Below are positions 51,140 to 61,599 of a stretch of 64,000 nucleotides of DNA, one piece after another (position 1 is the first letter of the stretch; every line of letters starts with the position of its first letter). The stretch is taken from positions 1,302,001-1,366,000 of the forward strand of contig NC_092358.1 of NCBI RefSeq assembly GCF_030848805.1. The letters run 5' to 3'. The notes beneath the pieces are model-generated. The model saw only the letters and a list, made by a program, of their open reading frames with translations, searched no databases and was not told the origin of the DNA. The DNA is from Temnothorax longispinosus (lineage: Eukaryota; Arthropoda; Insecta; Hymenoptera; Formicidae). A program made the translations under genes and the position numbers.

Positions 51140-54100
51140 TTCCATCAGCTTGGCCGGTGCAACAAGCTCTTAAGTTCAGGGCGTCGAGTGTCTCCCAACT
51201 TTCACCCCTTTATGAATAATTTCTCGTCCTTACACCGCTCTTTCCTCGGGTGCAGTTTGATAAAAATATCTACAGCTGAATAGAACATTCTTTATCTGCA
51301 CATTTTATATTACTCGCCTTCACTCTATAATTCTATTGTACGTGTGTATCAGGTTCTCCCATAACACACGTGTCGCCCTGCGACTGCATGATTGGTATGA
51401 TTTCACAACATATCAATAACAAATTACTCCTTCCATCTTCCTTTATTCCTCGTCGTACTTGATATTCTCTTTCGACCTGTTCTCACGCGTTCTCCGTCAG
51501 GTCTTCCAGTTTCTGGCTTGATACAATTCCTTTGACGTAATCTCGCACGTTCGTGACCGCGAAGGGATATCGATACGCGAAGGGATAGCCGGTCGCTTCG
51601 CAGGACAGAAGGAAGAAGCCGCGCGAGAGCGATCGAGCAGCGGAGCGAACAGTGGAAGCGACGAGGCGTGCTTTGATTGCGGTGGACGAGGCATCATCAC
51701 CCGTGGTCGCCTTCGTGGAGTGCCCGAGGAGCCTGTCGACGACGGGCGTGACGTGCCTCGGGGCCAAAATAACACGCCCCTGGTGTCGTTCTGCCCCCTC
51801 CTCCCCCCCGTCCCGCCACGTTCTCGCTCGTTCTGCGGGTCCTCCTCGGGCTCTCCCCGCTCTCTCGTCGCCATCACTCCGTCTGATCCTCCTTCACCTT
51901 CTCTCTCCGTGGGTAATCCGTTCCCACAGACAAAAGGGCCTCGCGGTCCGTCGACTTCGATCTTCCTCCACCGCCTCGATTGTCCCTCCTCGCGGTCTTG
52001 TCTTCCGCTCAGGTATGTAATAAGGATGTAACATGAGCTCCCCCCGGGACACGGCGAGACCTCGATCGGTCCCGCGACAGGTTCGAGCCTCCTTGATCGC
52101 GCGCGATCCGGGAGGATCGATCGGGCTTTCCAGGAAATCACGCGGCCGGCCACAGATGTCGAGAGAAAACCAGAAGGATCCTTGATAACTCGATGAGAAA
52201 TGTTCGTTCGAATGTTCTTTTCATTGATTTTATTCGCGACGTGACGCGAACAGCAGAATGCAACGATCAACGAGCTTGTCATTGCGAAGTAAGATTATAT
52301 AACATTGGATATTTCTAAGACGTTTGGCTAAATCCGCGTTTGAATTTAACAATAAGACCGTTTATTCCATCATTTGGACTGATGACAAGTATTATACGAT
52401 TAGTACAGTACGCTGATAAAGTCTGGCCAAATATTTTACCAACACTCTGTACACCAACACTTCACCCTGCTCCGAAAACATTAAAGAGCTACTTTTTAAA
52501 GTCCGCAGTTAATACCCGCCTGAACCTTTTAAGTTCTCCTTCGCCTTGTTGTCGCTCTCGTCTTAGAGTGTCACTGCGCAGGTAAGCAATAAGGATGTAA
52601 CCTGATCTGCTAAGAGCGCAGAAACACAAGGATCGAAACCACGACAGGTTGAAAATTCCTTAGCGAGATTGATCGTCACGTCGATCGGCTTCCCGGAAAT
52701 TGCATGTTGGCAAGATGACACGTTTGTTACAAGGAACTTATAATTCAGATTTTATAAAGAAAAGTAATATTGTGTAAAATTTTTATAATGAATAAGATAA
52801 TTTAAAGAGTTTATTATTACTTTGACTATTATTTTCCATATAAACGAGCGCCTAAGAAGATTTGCTTTAACCAATAGCTTGAAAAAAAAAAAAAAATTAA
52901 TCACTATGAATTGAATTTTTAATTCACAATCCGTCTTCGTCGAGTTTAGACTCGAGATATTCGGTTGTTTGACGAACTGCTAAAATAAAGAACGTAGATT
53001 CGTACGGCATACAAATATTACAAATGAAGCTACGAGACGAAAGAAATCAGAATAAAGATGAAGGAAGGAGAGACGAAGAGAAGCGTGAGATAGGTCGTCC
53101 CGACGCAGGGATTGCTCTTCAGTCGTTACTGCTGGGACCATCTAGAGAGCTCGACAAACACTCGATGCACCTCGCACGATTCTTTCTGAAAGCACGACTA
53201 TCATTGTTGCCGTGTCATCTCTTTGGTCCCGGGCCATTGTCCTTCGTGCACCGATCATTTCGTCTCATTTCGATAGTCCCTTTAGCCATCGATTAATCAA
53301 GACGATCGCGCCGATCGCGATCGTACGTGAAAAGGGAGAAGAGACGGTGGGCTGAGAGTTTCGACAAAAATCTGCTGGAAGCAAGAAATGGTAGCCTCGA
53401 TATATGGCAATCTTAAAAGTCCATAAAAGGATTTCAAAGTGTCCGCGCGCGCCACAGACTCCTCTCACTGTCTGAGAATTTAAATCCTTGGCGATCAGCG
53501 GAATTGATAAAAGTACGAACACGACGTCGAGCGTGTGGGTGTCACGGGGGTTACCGTCGAGGCGGAAGTGGCTTCCTGGAAGATCAGCTGACGCCTGGGC
53601 GGTTCGTTTTGTTGCGCGGTGAATGGAACATTGGGGACCCACTCCCGGGGCCCTCGAATGCAGCCGATATGCGGCCACGGCGGGAACGCCGGGAAGGAGG
53701 CGGAGGGTGGTGGATCGCGCGAGAGGAGGGGGTAAAGCAACGAGCACGTTAAAACAAGAAGATTGGAATAAAAGGTTGGCCTGGCCGCGGGAAGGTAAAG
53801 CCAGAGCGGGCCCGGAGGTGGAGAAGAAACGGAGAAGAAACCGGTGGGGGCGGGGCTCCGTCTGCGGATGCTGGTATGGAGCCCAGTCCCGCTTCGCACA
53901 CCATCTTCCTTCATCTCGGACCCAACCCCCTTTCGAGACAGCAGTACGTGGCCCATCTTCGGGTTCCTTTGCTCCCGTCGTTTCTTCTATTTTAACGTGC
54001 TTCTCCTCTTCATCTTTCTCTATCCTCGTCCTCGTCCTCGTCCTCATCCTCCTCCTCCTCCTCCTCCTTCACATCTTCCTTCTGCTCCTTGACCTCCACA

Positions 54101-57100
54101 CCCTCGGCCAGCGTCTCCAACTGTTCGGCAACACTCCGACGTCGTTTGTCTCGACGTCCCACTCCTTTGTTCTCGGCGATGGCTCGACAATTTCGCGGAC
54201 GTTATCTGCGATTTAACGAGCCGTAACATGCACCGAGGGCAATTAGTACCATGCCAAACAGGGAAATTAATATCGCTTTAATGTCGCTACGTTGATTATA
54301 TACCACAGGATACACGCACGCGAGTCAAGTTGCAGACGCGCGAGAGTTAACACGGGTTTACCCGCACGTTTAAGCGATAAGATACGAAATATGTAAACGA
54401 GGTGTAAGGCGACATGCGCTTCGTAATTAGTGGCCATCGGGGCCGAGTGATGAAGGAGAGATAAAATAACATCGGGGCAGAACGCCGAGAGAGAGAGCAT
54501 CCTTCACACAACGCGACTCATCATCTCCCATCAACCTGACTGGTTTCTCAGCTACTGGCAGCCCGCTATTCGTAATACCACGTGTGCGTGTGTGCGTGTA
54601 AACTTTTTATTCGTGTTCGTAAGGATTGATTGGACTTAATTTATCTCCGTAAAGACTGAAAATATCGATAAACTTTTACAAATAATAGGCATATATTCTT
54701 ATATTTTACTGTCCAGCGTATCACTTATGTATTTTATAGTATGTACAGAAGCCAAATTTGCTAGCATTGTTAGTACCGTTGCTCTCTTTTTCGATTAAAT
54801 CGAGAACCATTATAATAAGTGGCCGAGCGATATTCCGAATGACGATGCTCCTTCAAACGATTTCCAGGAAACTTTCATCCTCATACCTCTCACAGAAATT
54901 GGGATTGGCCCAATTCCATTAAGGTCCTTTCTGTGAACTAAAGCCGCGGCTTCCCTTTTGCGTTTCACACGAACAGTCGTTTTCGGGAGGTTCGGCGCGC
55001 GTACAAGCACTCGGGTGAACTTTTTTCGATTTCCGCCGCAATTCTTTTCTTCCTCCCCTTTCCTCCACCGTCTTCGCGTAACGCTCCTTATCCCTAATGT
55101 ATTACGGGCCGGGCCATTTTTTACTCGAAATGGATTTTCATAAGACCCGACATTCTCGGCTTTGGCCAACCGCGCGCACTCCTTCTCACTCCATCATATC
55201 CTGTATCTCTTCAACTCCGCCAAAATATTTGTAAATAGATGTAAAGTCTGGGAGGGGCCCAGGGGGTACCCTGCTGTGCGAACAAGGCTCCCCATAGCGC
55301 ACTACGGCCGATATATCTCTCGAGCCCTTCACCATTCTTCCCTCTCTTTATATGAGACTCCTTCGCAGCCTTTTATACCTCCCCCTCCTCCATCTTCCTC
55401 TTCTTCTTCTTCTTGTTCTTCTTGACTCCGTCGTCATTCTCATGCTCTATTACCTCGGTTCTCATCGTGTATCGTGCAAGGCGAGGACTACGCACGAAAG
55501 CCAAAGGCGCATGAGAAAATTTTCGTGGATCGATTTTTTATCATAATCTTTGTATCAAGAATGTGTATTCAATATTTTGGTGACAGGTGAAGTAGGAATA
55601 CGTATTCCTGCATACGCATCCTACCTTTATAATCTGCTCGACAATATCTTTACGTTCGAGGAGCAGCCCCTAGGAAATCAAAATATATCTTATTCCAATA
55701 TCACTATAAAATGATTGATTCATTTTAAATCGATTTTTCCAAGGGATGCATGACGATAATCCTTCGCTTTCATGCGCCGGAAGTAACATGACAAGTCGAT
55801 CGAAAGTTAGCCATGTTATGATATAGCAGATAGCTGAATCAACAGCCTTATAAATTTCGCGAAATGTATCACACACAAGGGAATTAAGGGCCGCCTATTG
55901 AACGAATTCGGATACGCTCCGTTCACAGGGGTTCACTTGAACCTCGGGGACTTTAATGGAAATTCATCTGACAGCCGACGGGCGTGCAATTCACTCGCAG
56001 CAATCGCGTGCACGTGGCGTGAAGGTTTCCATCGGCGTGGCGCGGCGCGGCGAGGATCCGATCTCGTGAGCGCGAGGAAATAAAAAGGCGGCGAGAAGAG
56101 GAGGAGGAGGTGAAGGAAAGGTGGGACCGGTCCCCCGACGCCCGACGAGAGGCCGTCGTCTGCACTCAATAGGGGCTAATTGCCGCAAGGAAAGCTGCAA
56201 ATTCGTGGACATTGTTAGCTCCGTTCCATTCTCGGGTAGTGTCGAACGGGCCTCATTGTGGCCGCGCGAATCGCGAGCTGCTTCGTGTCCGACGGTGCAC
56301 CGTCGGGTTGCGCGCCGCCATTGAAATACCACGAGAATGAAAAGGGGTGAGATGCAGGCCGCCGGAGTGTGTAAAATTCGTCGCGGCCGCAGCGCGTTCT
56401 CGCGATCGACAGGCACCTCACGACGGCTTCTACTACTCTCCCTTCACCTCCTCTCCCCCCCACTCCAAAGTTGCCAAAGTCGATTGTGCCCTCCCGAAAA
56501 TTACCTTCTTCCGCGCACTCGGCTGGGAAGAAAAAGTGCAAAAGGAGCCCCTTGGGCAACTCGGGGGAGAGGACCCGCTCGATTTACACCGAGCGCGTTC
56601 ACGCACAAGCGGGCCTGTCTGTGTTCTGATCAGTCATCCGCATGATACAGCCCTGCGTGGGCGATTGCCCTCCGAGAATCAATTTGAACACGGGCCTCGG
56701 ACGTCTCGAATGCCCTTCGACAATGCCGCGGCTCCGGTCAATGGGGACTCCCTTGCGTTTGGCTTCTCGCGCCCTCGATACGCCGCGTTCCGGATTAAGC
56801 CCGGGTTTACACGGGTCCCGCGCTATTGGGGCCCCTGTCTCACTGAGTCGGGGCTCGGGGCTATCCATGCTTCGTTACGAGAACGCGTACCCTATTGACT
56901 CACTGGAGCACCGCCTGGCTGCCGTCGTCGTCGACGTAGAGGTAGACAATCAGAAGGAACGAGAGAGAGAAAGACAGAGAGAAGTGGTTCCAGGTGAGAA
57001 GAGAGGAAGCGGCTCGGCGTGACCGAATGATCCTCGACATCGGCCGTATTTATATTCCTGTTTGCCCGCTGATTCGCCACGGATCTGTGCCCGTTAAAGT

Positions 57101-60100
57101 CTCTTAAAGATCCAGGACAAACCTCATAACCGGTCAAAATACGCATTCGTTTTCCTAACCGGCGATTCACGCGATCGCTCTCTCTGTACCTGACGCCACT
57201 GGTCACGACTAAGGTCTCCTTTTTCCGCGCGCACCATGAAATCGACTGAATTCTCCGGGCTTGGAGCCGAGCCGAGCCGAGCCGAGTTGGACCGTCGCTG
57301 GCGCGACGTTTTCAAATGTGACGGAAATCGTATTAAGCGGAACTAACCGGAAAAGTGGGTTGCGATGAAAAGTCTCGCCGAAAGAAACGAAAGCCGGCTC
57401 TAATCTTGAATTTCAGAATGTATACTTAATCCGAATTCAAAATAAATACACTAAAAATAATTTTCTGAAAGTAGAATATAGGAGAAGTATTACGGTCTCT
57501 AGATTTTAATTCCTTATAAATCCTTATAATATTTTTAATCTTTAAAAATAGATTTCAACATGTCAGACGGTGTGAGCCTAATATCATTGCACCTAAAAAC
57601 AAACTTCCCTCCGTTTGCCGATTAGATTAAGCGCAGCCTGCCGATCTGTTATCAATTTTGACTCGTGCAATATTACAGAGGTGCAAGGAGAAACTCAACA
57701 CCTTGGCGATCTCGGTGATGAACCAATGGCCTGGAGTGAAACTGCGGGTGACCGAGGCCTGGGACGAGGAAGGGACACACGCGGTAGATTCCCTGCACTT
57801 CGAGGGACGAGCCGTCGATATAACGACGAGCGATCGCGATCTCTCCAAGTACGGGATGCTGGCGAGACTCGCGGTTGAGGCTGGCTTCGACTGGGTCTAC
57901 TACGAGTCCAGGTCCCACATACATTGCTCCGTCAAGTCTGGTTAGTAGTTTCCGTCAGAACGCAGTAACAAATCAATTCGAAGGGATGTACGAGTCGCGA
58001 TCGAATTGTCTTGAATCGCGCCGAAGAAAGCGAGAGCATTAAAAGCGGTCGATCCGCGGACCGTGTGTGGATTTTAATTGCGGTCATTTCGCGTTAATAC
58101 CCGCGTAAACGCCGCGTCAATAAAGATGAGCGTATAAACTACCGGACAGTAGTTGTAATGATGCCGTTTAATGCAATAAAGATGCTGGAGTCGGTGCAGT
58201 TGTGTAATAACGTCGTTTAATGGAACAAGGATACTAAAGTCGCGCTGTTCTTAAATCGCGAATGACAAAGTGACTTGGCGCCTCGAGTGCATGTATTATA
58301 TAGATAAATGACGACATAAAATCATCTAACATTATTGATATTGCTGTAATCTGACTGGGATCGTTAAACTTGAATAATTTTTCAAACCAACATCTAGATC
58401 CAGTTAAATGAAATAATTAAATGAATACCGTATTGTTTTCTACTTCTCTCGTGAAAATTGGAGCCACTACCTTGTATGTGTCAGTCTTAAAGATGCTTAT
58501 TTTACCGACTCCTCCTCCCTCTGCTCATTGAGAGTTACGAGTTACACATGCAATGTAGCAATAATAGAAACGTACGACTACTTGTAAATTTAAATTAAAT
58601 TCAATTATTTCTATCAAGTTTGATTTTAGTTCGGATATAATCAATTAATTAAATAATTCGAATATTTCTGTCTAAAATATCTCTGATATTTTTATATATC
58701 AGAAATTTTATTGAGGTTTTTGAAAATAATCCGTCACGTGACTTTTATTCAAATTTGAATCGAAATCGATTCAATTTTTGAAACGATCCAAACTGAATAT
58801 CCGAATTTTCTCGAAAACATCCTAAATAACATGCAGACAGCAACACCACTAATTAGTTTTCTCTGTTAATGAAAAACGGTCCGCAGAAAACTACAAATTT
58901 CAAATAATTATCAGATATAATATCAAGTAGATGTAAATAATTTATAACATATCTACTCTATCATGCATGCTAAATTTTGAGGCATGGAGGAAATTTCTGC
59001 ATACACCAAAAGATGGCTCCTACAGTATATATTTATTTATAGAGCATCCCTAATTTAACATTTTCAAAATCACGATTTTTGTATTTGGAGAAACACGAGA
59101 ATGACCCCTTAGAGTAAAGTGATACTTAATTAACCTTGTCGCGCATCTACTTTCTCTTTTGATCCTGGATCCAGTAATATTTATCCGCACGAGAGCAATC
59201 AGCGATTCGTGTTCGTTCCAGGCCACGGTTGGGTCTCGAATTTCAAAATAAATGCCGATAAATCAAGGCGTGCCTGTCGGTCCGAATTAAAACCGAGCAT
59301 AGAAATTGGCGCAAAATCGATACGAGTCGATGTCGAGGGGAACGAAAAGGGGAAACAATGAGGTAGAGGGGAACCGAAGTGTGCAACAAAAAGTGCGAAC
59401 GCGATCCACGCGCGTTTAACGCTCCGCCAATTTTCACTATAATCACGTTAATTAATCGACAGGCGATTGCGAGCTTAACAAATGGCAACACTTACATTCT
59501 CTTTGTACCGTAATTAAAGGATATTCTAATTTTTGAAAATGTTATTACATTTATAAAGTCCTTCTACATCCGCACGCGTATTTTTATCGCAGTCTTCCTT
59601 ATAGAATATGATTTTAATAACGCTTTGCTTATCTCGGTCGCGCGTAATCAGAGTTTAAAAGAATATAAATAATACTTAATTTAGAGGTAACGCCATTTTC
59701 GTCAAGACTAGATCTTGGTAGCCTAATAACATTATTCTCGCGTGAATTTTTGTGTACAATCCTTCGCCTTAGCAAATCCTTCTCTTTATTATTATATAAA
59801 TAATACTTTTTATTATGATATACATTTTTGCTTTCTTTTCTCTCAATTGTTTCACTGTCTTATCTCTCTTTCGCTTTTAGAATCGTCGTCAGCAGGCAAG
59901 TCTAGTGGGTGCTTTCCCGGGAGGAGTCTGGTCCGGACGGAGGACGGCAGTACGAAGAGGCTGGACGAGGTGCATCTCGGCGAGCGTATCGCCGCTCTGG
60001 ATTCCCGTGGCGACGTTGTGTACAGCGAGGTGATCGCCTTCCTGGACCGTTCTCCATCCGAGAGGAGACAGTTCATCCGCCTGACGACTAAGTCCGGCCG

Positions 60101-60590
60101 AGTGCTCACGTTAACGCCAGCGCATCTGGTGCCGGTAGAGGGTCGGTCGTCGGTGTTTGCCTTCAGCGTGCAACCCGGCGATAGGATCCTCGTGAGTGAC
60201 ACCGATGCGACGAGCGCGGCGAATGAGGTGGACAGTCGTCTGCGATGGGACAGCGTGGTCGAGACGAAGCTGGTCCTCGAGGAGGGAGTCTACGCCCCGC
60301 TTACGATGGAGGGCACCCTTCTCGTAGACGACGTTGTCGCGTCCTGCTATGCCGTCGTTAATAGTCAATCGGTGGCGCATTACTCCTTCCTGCCGCTGAG
60401 GATTTGGCACAGCATAACATCCTTTTTCCGGCAAAGGCTGGGCGACCCGCAACACCTCGTGGAGAGACATAACAATGCATCCAGAACGGAACCGACGACA
60501 GGAGGAGAGCAAGAGGGCGTCCACTGGTACGCGTCGATGCTCTACTCGTTCGCCTCCTACGTGCTGCCGTCGAAGATGCTCTACAACTGA
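25635..60590 (+). CDS. hh: hedgehog, secreted morphogen with Hint autoprocessing domain (3 exons)
   Basis: Joining 25635-26021, 57679-57940 and 59881-60590 gives 1,359 nt encoding 452 aa (phases 0 and 1, all GT-AG). A hydrophobic segment (about residues 28-50) precedes C53-GPGRG, the palmitoylated N-terminus of the mature signal. The HhN domain spans about 53-216. The Hint domain begins with C227-F after SSG; C227 is the autoprocessing nucleophile. D272 in FLD, T295 and H298 in TPAH, and C372 in ASCYAV match catalytic or conserved positions of Drosophila Hh, which is 471 aa. The precursor is cleaved before C227, leaving cholesterol-modified HhN to signal through Patched and Smoothened. The ATG at 25635 was chosen over the in-frame ATG at 25458, which would add 59 Arg/Ser-rich residues. 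Confidence 0.97.
26022..30239 (+). other. hh intron 1, first part
   Basis: The stretch 26060-26560 is AT-rich. The rest is mixed unique sequence. A 16-bp unit ACCGATATAATCTTAA is repeated at 28086 and 28109. Short open frames near 27352, 28616 and 29882 lack domains and splice support. No nested gene is supported. Confidence 0.4.
28086..28124. repeat. tandem duplication of a 16-bp unit (period 23)
   Basis: ACCGATATAATCTTAA occurs at 28086-28101 and again at 28109-28124 with a 7-base spacer. It looks like a recent small duplication in the hh intron. Confidence 0.85.
30240..30440 (+). other. CpG-rich island in hh intron 1 with TATA-like motif
   Basis: This GC- and CpG-rich patch has repeated GGTCCGTCCG units (about 30313-30335) and an ATAAATAG TATA-like motif at 30399-30406. 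It stands out from the AT-rich DNA before it and could be an intronic promoter or enhancer. I see no downstream exon to support transcription. Confidence 0.25.
32823..32858. repeat. ATC/ATT trinucleotide repeat
   Basis: The run consists of interspersed ATC and ATT triplets over about 36 bp. Confidence 0.8.
33355..33530. repeat. purine-rich GA tract
   Basis: About 175 bp are almost pure A/G on the + strand with many GAGAG words. The complementary strand gives long but low-complexity Leu/Ser open frames, which I regard as artefacts. Confidence 0.8.
34714..34732. repeat. (AAAT)n short tandem repeat
   Basis: About four and a half AAAT units occur in a row. Confidence 0.8.
37091..42090 (+). other. 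hh intron 1, third part
   Basis: Purine-rich stretches lie at 37105-37190 and 40975-41075. The second is followed by a pyrimidine-rich stretch at 41238-41330. The stretch 38860-39830 is CpG-rich and includes a duplicated 22-bp unit. The stretch 40500-40680 is AT-rich. No gene is supported. Confidence 0.4.
39527..39580. repeat. tandem duplication of a 22-bp unit (period 32)
   Basis: A unit beginning TTGAGATTATTAATAATAAA occurs at 39527 and again at 39559, separated by a short spacer. It is a local duplication in the hh intron. Confidence 0.85.
42091..42161. repeat. (CTT)n microsatellite with CGT interruptions
   Basis: About 70 bp of CTT triplets carry several regularly placed CGT interruptions. 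A Ser- or Leu-rich open frame through it is a repeat artefact. Confidence 0.9.
42162..49241 (+). other. hh intron 1, fourth part
   Basis: This is mostly unique DNA. CpG-rich stretches lie at 43100-45200 and 46320-46700. AT-rich stretches lie at 45940-46260, 46790-46880, 47110-47420 and 47940-48110. A poly-T run of about 15 lies at 45269-45283 and a pyrimidine-rich patch at 44700-44765. No exon or nested gene is supported. Confidence 0.4.
49242..49284. repeat. tandem duplication of an 18-bp unit (period 25)
   Basis: ATCCGACACCGTATTACG occurs identically at 49242-49259 and 49267-49284. Confidence 0.9.
49285..51976 (+). other. hh intron 1, fifth part
   Basis: The stretch 49290-49640 is AT-rich. 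CpG-rich DNA begins near 49640 and is strongest at 50750-50950, where a perfect palindrome is found. A CTC/CTT-rich tract lies at 51105-51142. A 261-codon minus-strand frame at 51497-52282 shows no domain. No gene is supported. Confidence 0.4.
50873..50890. repeat. 18-bp perfect palindrome
   Basis: GGCAGGGCCGGCCCTGCC equals its own reverse complement over all 18 bases, inside a CpG-rich patch of hh intron 1. Its arms share GGCAG/CTGCC with the palindrome at 18478-18495. Confidence 0.9.
51977..52180 (+). repeat. diverged duplicated block, copy A, in hh intron 1
   Basis: Copy A shares collinear segments with copy B about 565 bp downstream: AATAAGGATGTAAC at 52019, CGACAGGTT at 52075, and a segment around CGATCGGGCTTTCCAGGAAA at 52118. 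The offsets to copy B shrink smoothly (569, 567, 564), as expected for a duplication with small deletions. A donor-like CTCAG|GTATGT lies at the left end of the conserved part. Confidence 0.65.
52540..52740 (+). repeat. diverged duplicated block, copy B, in hh intron 1
   Basis: Copy B contains AATAAGGATGTAAC (52588), CGACAGGTT (52642) and CGATCGGCTTCCCGGAAAT (52682), in the same order and spacing as copy A. The donor-like CGCAG|GTAAGC at 52582 is at the position equivalent to the one in copy A. Confidence 0.65.
54024..54070. repeat. CTCGTC/CTC tandem repeat
   Basis: CCTCGT units change into CTC triplets over about 47 bp. Confidence 0.85.
57264..57286. repeat. (GAGCC)n short tandem repeat
   Basis: About four and a half GAGCC pentamers occur in a row, 390 bp before hh exon 2. 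Confidence 0.85.
57679..57940 (+). CDS. hh: hh exon 2 (second half of HhN)
   Basis: The acceptor ATTACAG ends at 57678 and the donor is TCTG|GTTAGT. The exon encodes residues 130-216, starting RCKEKLN and including the conserved LHFEGRAVDITTSDRD and HIHCSVKS. Residues H169, D176 and H211 match in identity and spacing the zinc ligands of vertebrate Shh, and E205 matches its conserved glutamate. E155 and D158 fit calcium ligands, and E160 replaces an Asp. Confidence 0.96.
57941..59880 (+). other. hh intron 2
   Basis: This 1,940-bp intron lies between the HhN and Hint exons. It is AT-rich from 58300 to 59100. The acceptor follows a long pyrimidine tract ending CGCTTTTAG. No nested gene is seen. 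Confidence 0.85.
59881..60590 (+). CDS. hh: hh exon 3 (Hint autoprocessing domain)
   Basis: The exon joins exon 2 in phase 1 and restores a Glu codon (E217), followed by a short linker and the G-C227-F cleavage site. It encodes the whole Hint domain and sterol-recognition region, 236 residues ending LPSKMLYN and TGA. TPAHLVPV carries T295 and H298 of the Hint active site, and C372 corresponds to the conserved late cysteine. An ATG upstream at 59742 lies in the intron and is not used. Confidence 0.96.
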
Positions 60591-61365
60591 GATCTTCGAT
60601 AAGAACGATAGACCTCGTGCTCCGAATCAAGTGTCGAGTGAATCATCGAGCATACGCTCGAGTGTTCAGTGCAAGATTCGAAAGACTTCTCGAAGCCACG
60701 AAACTTAGTGTTGATTAATCATCGGGACGTCGCCTCGTCTCTCGGGACTTGATTTTTTATGGATCGTTGTCATGGATTCCGGTTACACGCGTGTCGTTGA
60801 GGACAGTTAACGTATGACCGCGGGGTTCCTGTTGTGAGAAATGCGTGTATTTTATACATGGAACAGAAGACGTCGTCGTAGGCGAGAGACATAAAGTTGG
60901 CCAGTGACCTACCAGTGTTCACCGAATGACGTGTGGAATATTAAATCCTAGGACGATAGCAAAATAGAAAAAATGGAAAACAGAGCTTTAGGGAGAATCG
61001 GGACTTTTTTCTCTTCACGTTTTAAATGTATGTACACATTATACTGATATACAAGTATTACTTCTCTATTTTTTTAGTGTTCGCGAATCGTGTGCGTCTT
61101 GTCCGGTATACTTGTTTCTGAGATGTCGAAGGGAATTGCCTTTGTGTCGCGGAAATGTGTGTAAGATAATTGCCGATTATTCTATTGTAACGTTATTCCA
61201 AACGATCTTCTGGATGTACGTGCGAGCAGTAAGAAAGCGTCTATATTTCTAAATATACGTTGTTGAAATCGTAATTAATTTAAAGGAATGAAGAAGTATC
61301 ATTACTTTAAGTAGGATCCACAACGCGTCTTTATAGAATAATAAAAGATTATTGTATATACCCCG
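60591..61365 (+). other. hh 3' UTR with polyadenylation signal
   Basis: Unique sequence follows the TGA for about 750 bp to a canonical AATAAA at 61340-61345, the first good signal after the stop. The 3' end should lie 10-30 bp beyond it. Confidence 0.5.
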
Positions 61366-61515
61366 CTTTTTTTGTTTTCCCTTCTTCCTCTAACGCAATG
61401 AGGAGGGGGTGTAGCCTACTTCTTTTTCTCATTCTATTAACATTGCTTGTATCCCATAAATATATAATTTAATGTTACATATCCGAAATTGTAATTATAG
61501 GTCTATTCAGTTCGA

Positions 61516-61599
61516 GCCGCACTTTCTTTCTTTTGAAAGAAAATCGATATAGATTTGGAAGATAGAAACGAGAGAAGCAAATTGCAAAGAAAGTGCGAC
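61516..61599. repeat. 84 bp inverted-repeat (MITE-like) element
   Basis: The left arm GCCGCACTTTCTTTC (61516-61530) is the reverse complement of the right arm CAAAGAAAGTGCGAC (61585-61599) with two mismatches. No obvious target-site duplication is visible. It may be a short non-autonomous element between hh and the downstream gene. Confidence 0.5.

Larger units (their letters stand above)
52741..57678 (+). other. hh intron 1, last part
   Basis: A poly-A run of about 15 lies at 52882-52896, CTC-rich repeats at 54024-54070, a CTT-rich patch at 55385-55425, a GA-rich tract at 56955-57005 and (GAGCC)n at 57264-57286. CpG-rich DNA fills 53280-54250 and 55890-57330. Long frames on both strands (53265-54047 minus, 56347-56898 plus) have no recognisable domain. 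The intron ends at the ATTACAG acceptor of exon 2. Confidence 0.4.

Noticed and set aside
51497..52282. 261-codon minus-strand open frame in hh intron 1
   Set aside because: Composition-driven and without a recognisable domain. It also crosses duplicated block A, whose second copy has no matching frame.
53265..54047. 260-codon minus-strand open frame in hh intron 1
   Set aside because: It starts in a CTC/CGTC simple repeat and has no domain. Overlapping frames on both strands are open as well.
56347..56898. 183-codon plus-strand open frame before hh exon 2
   Set aside because: The CpG-rich region is open in several frames, and the product resembles no protein and joins hh in no sensible way.
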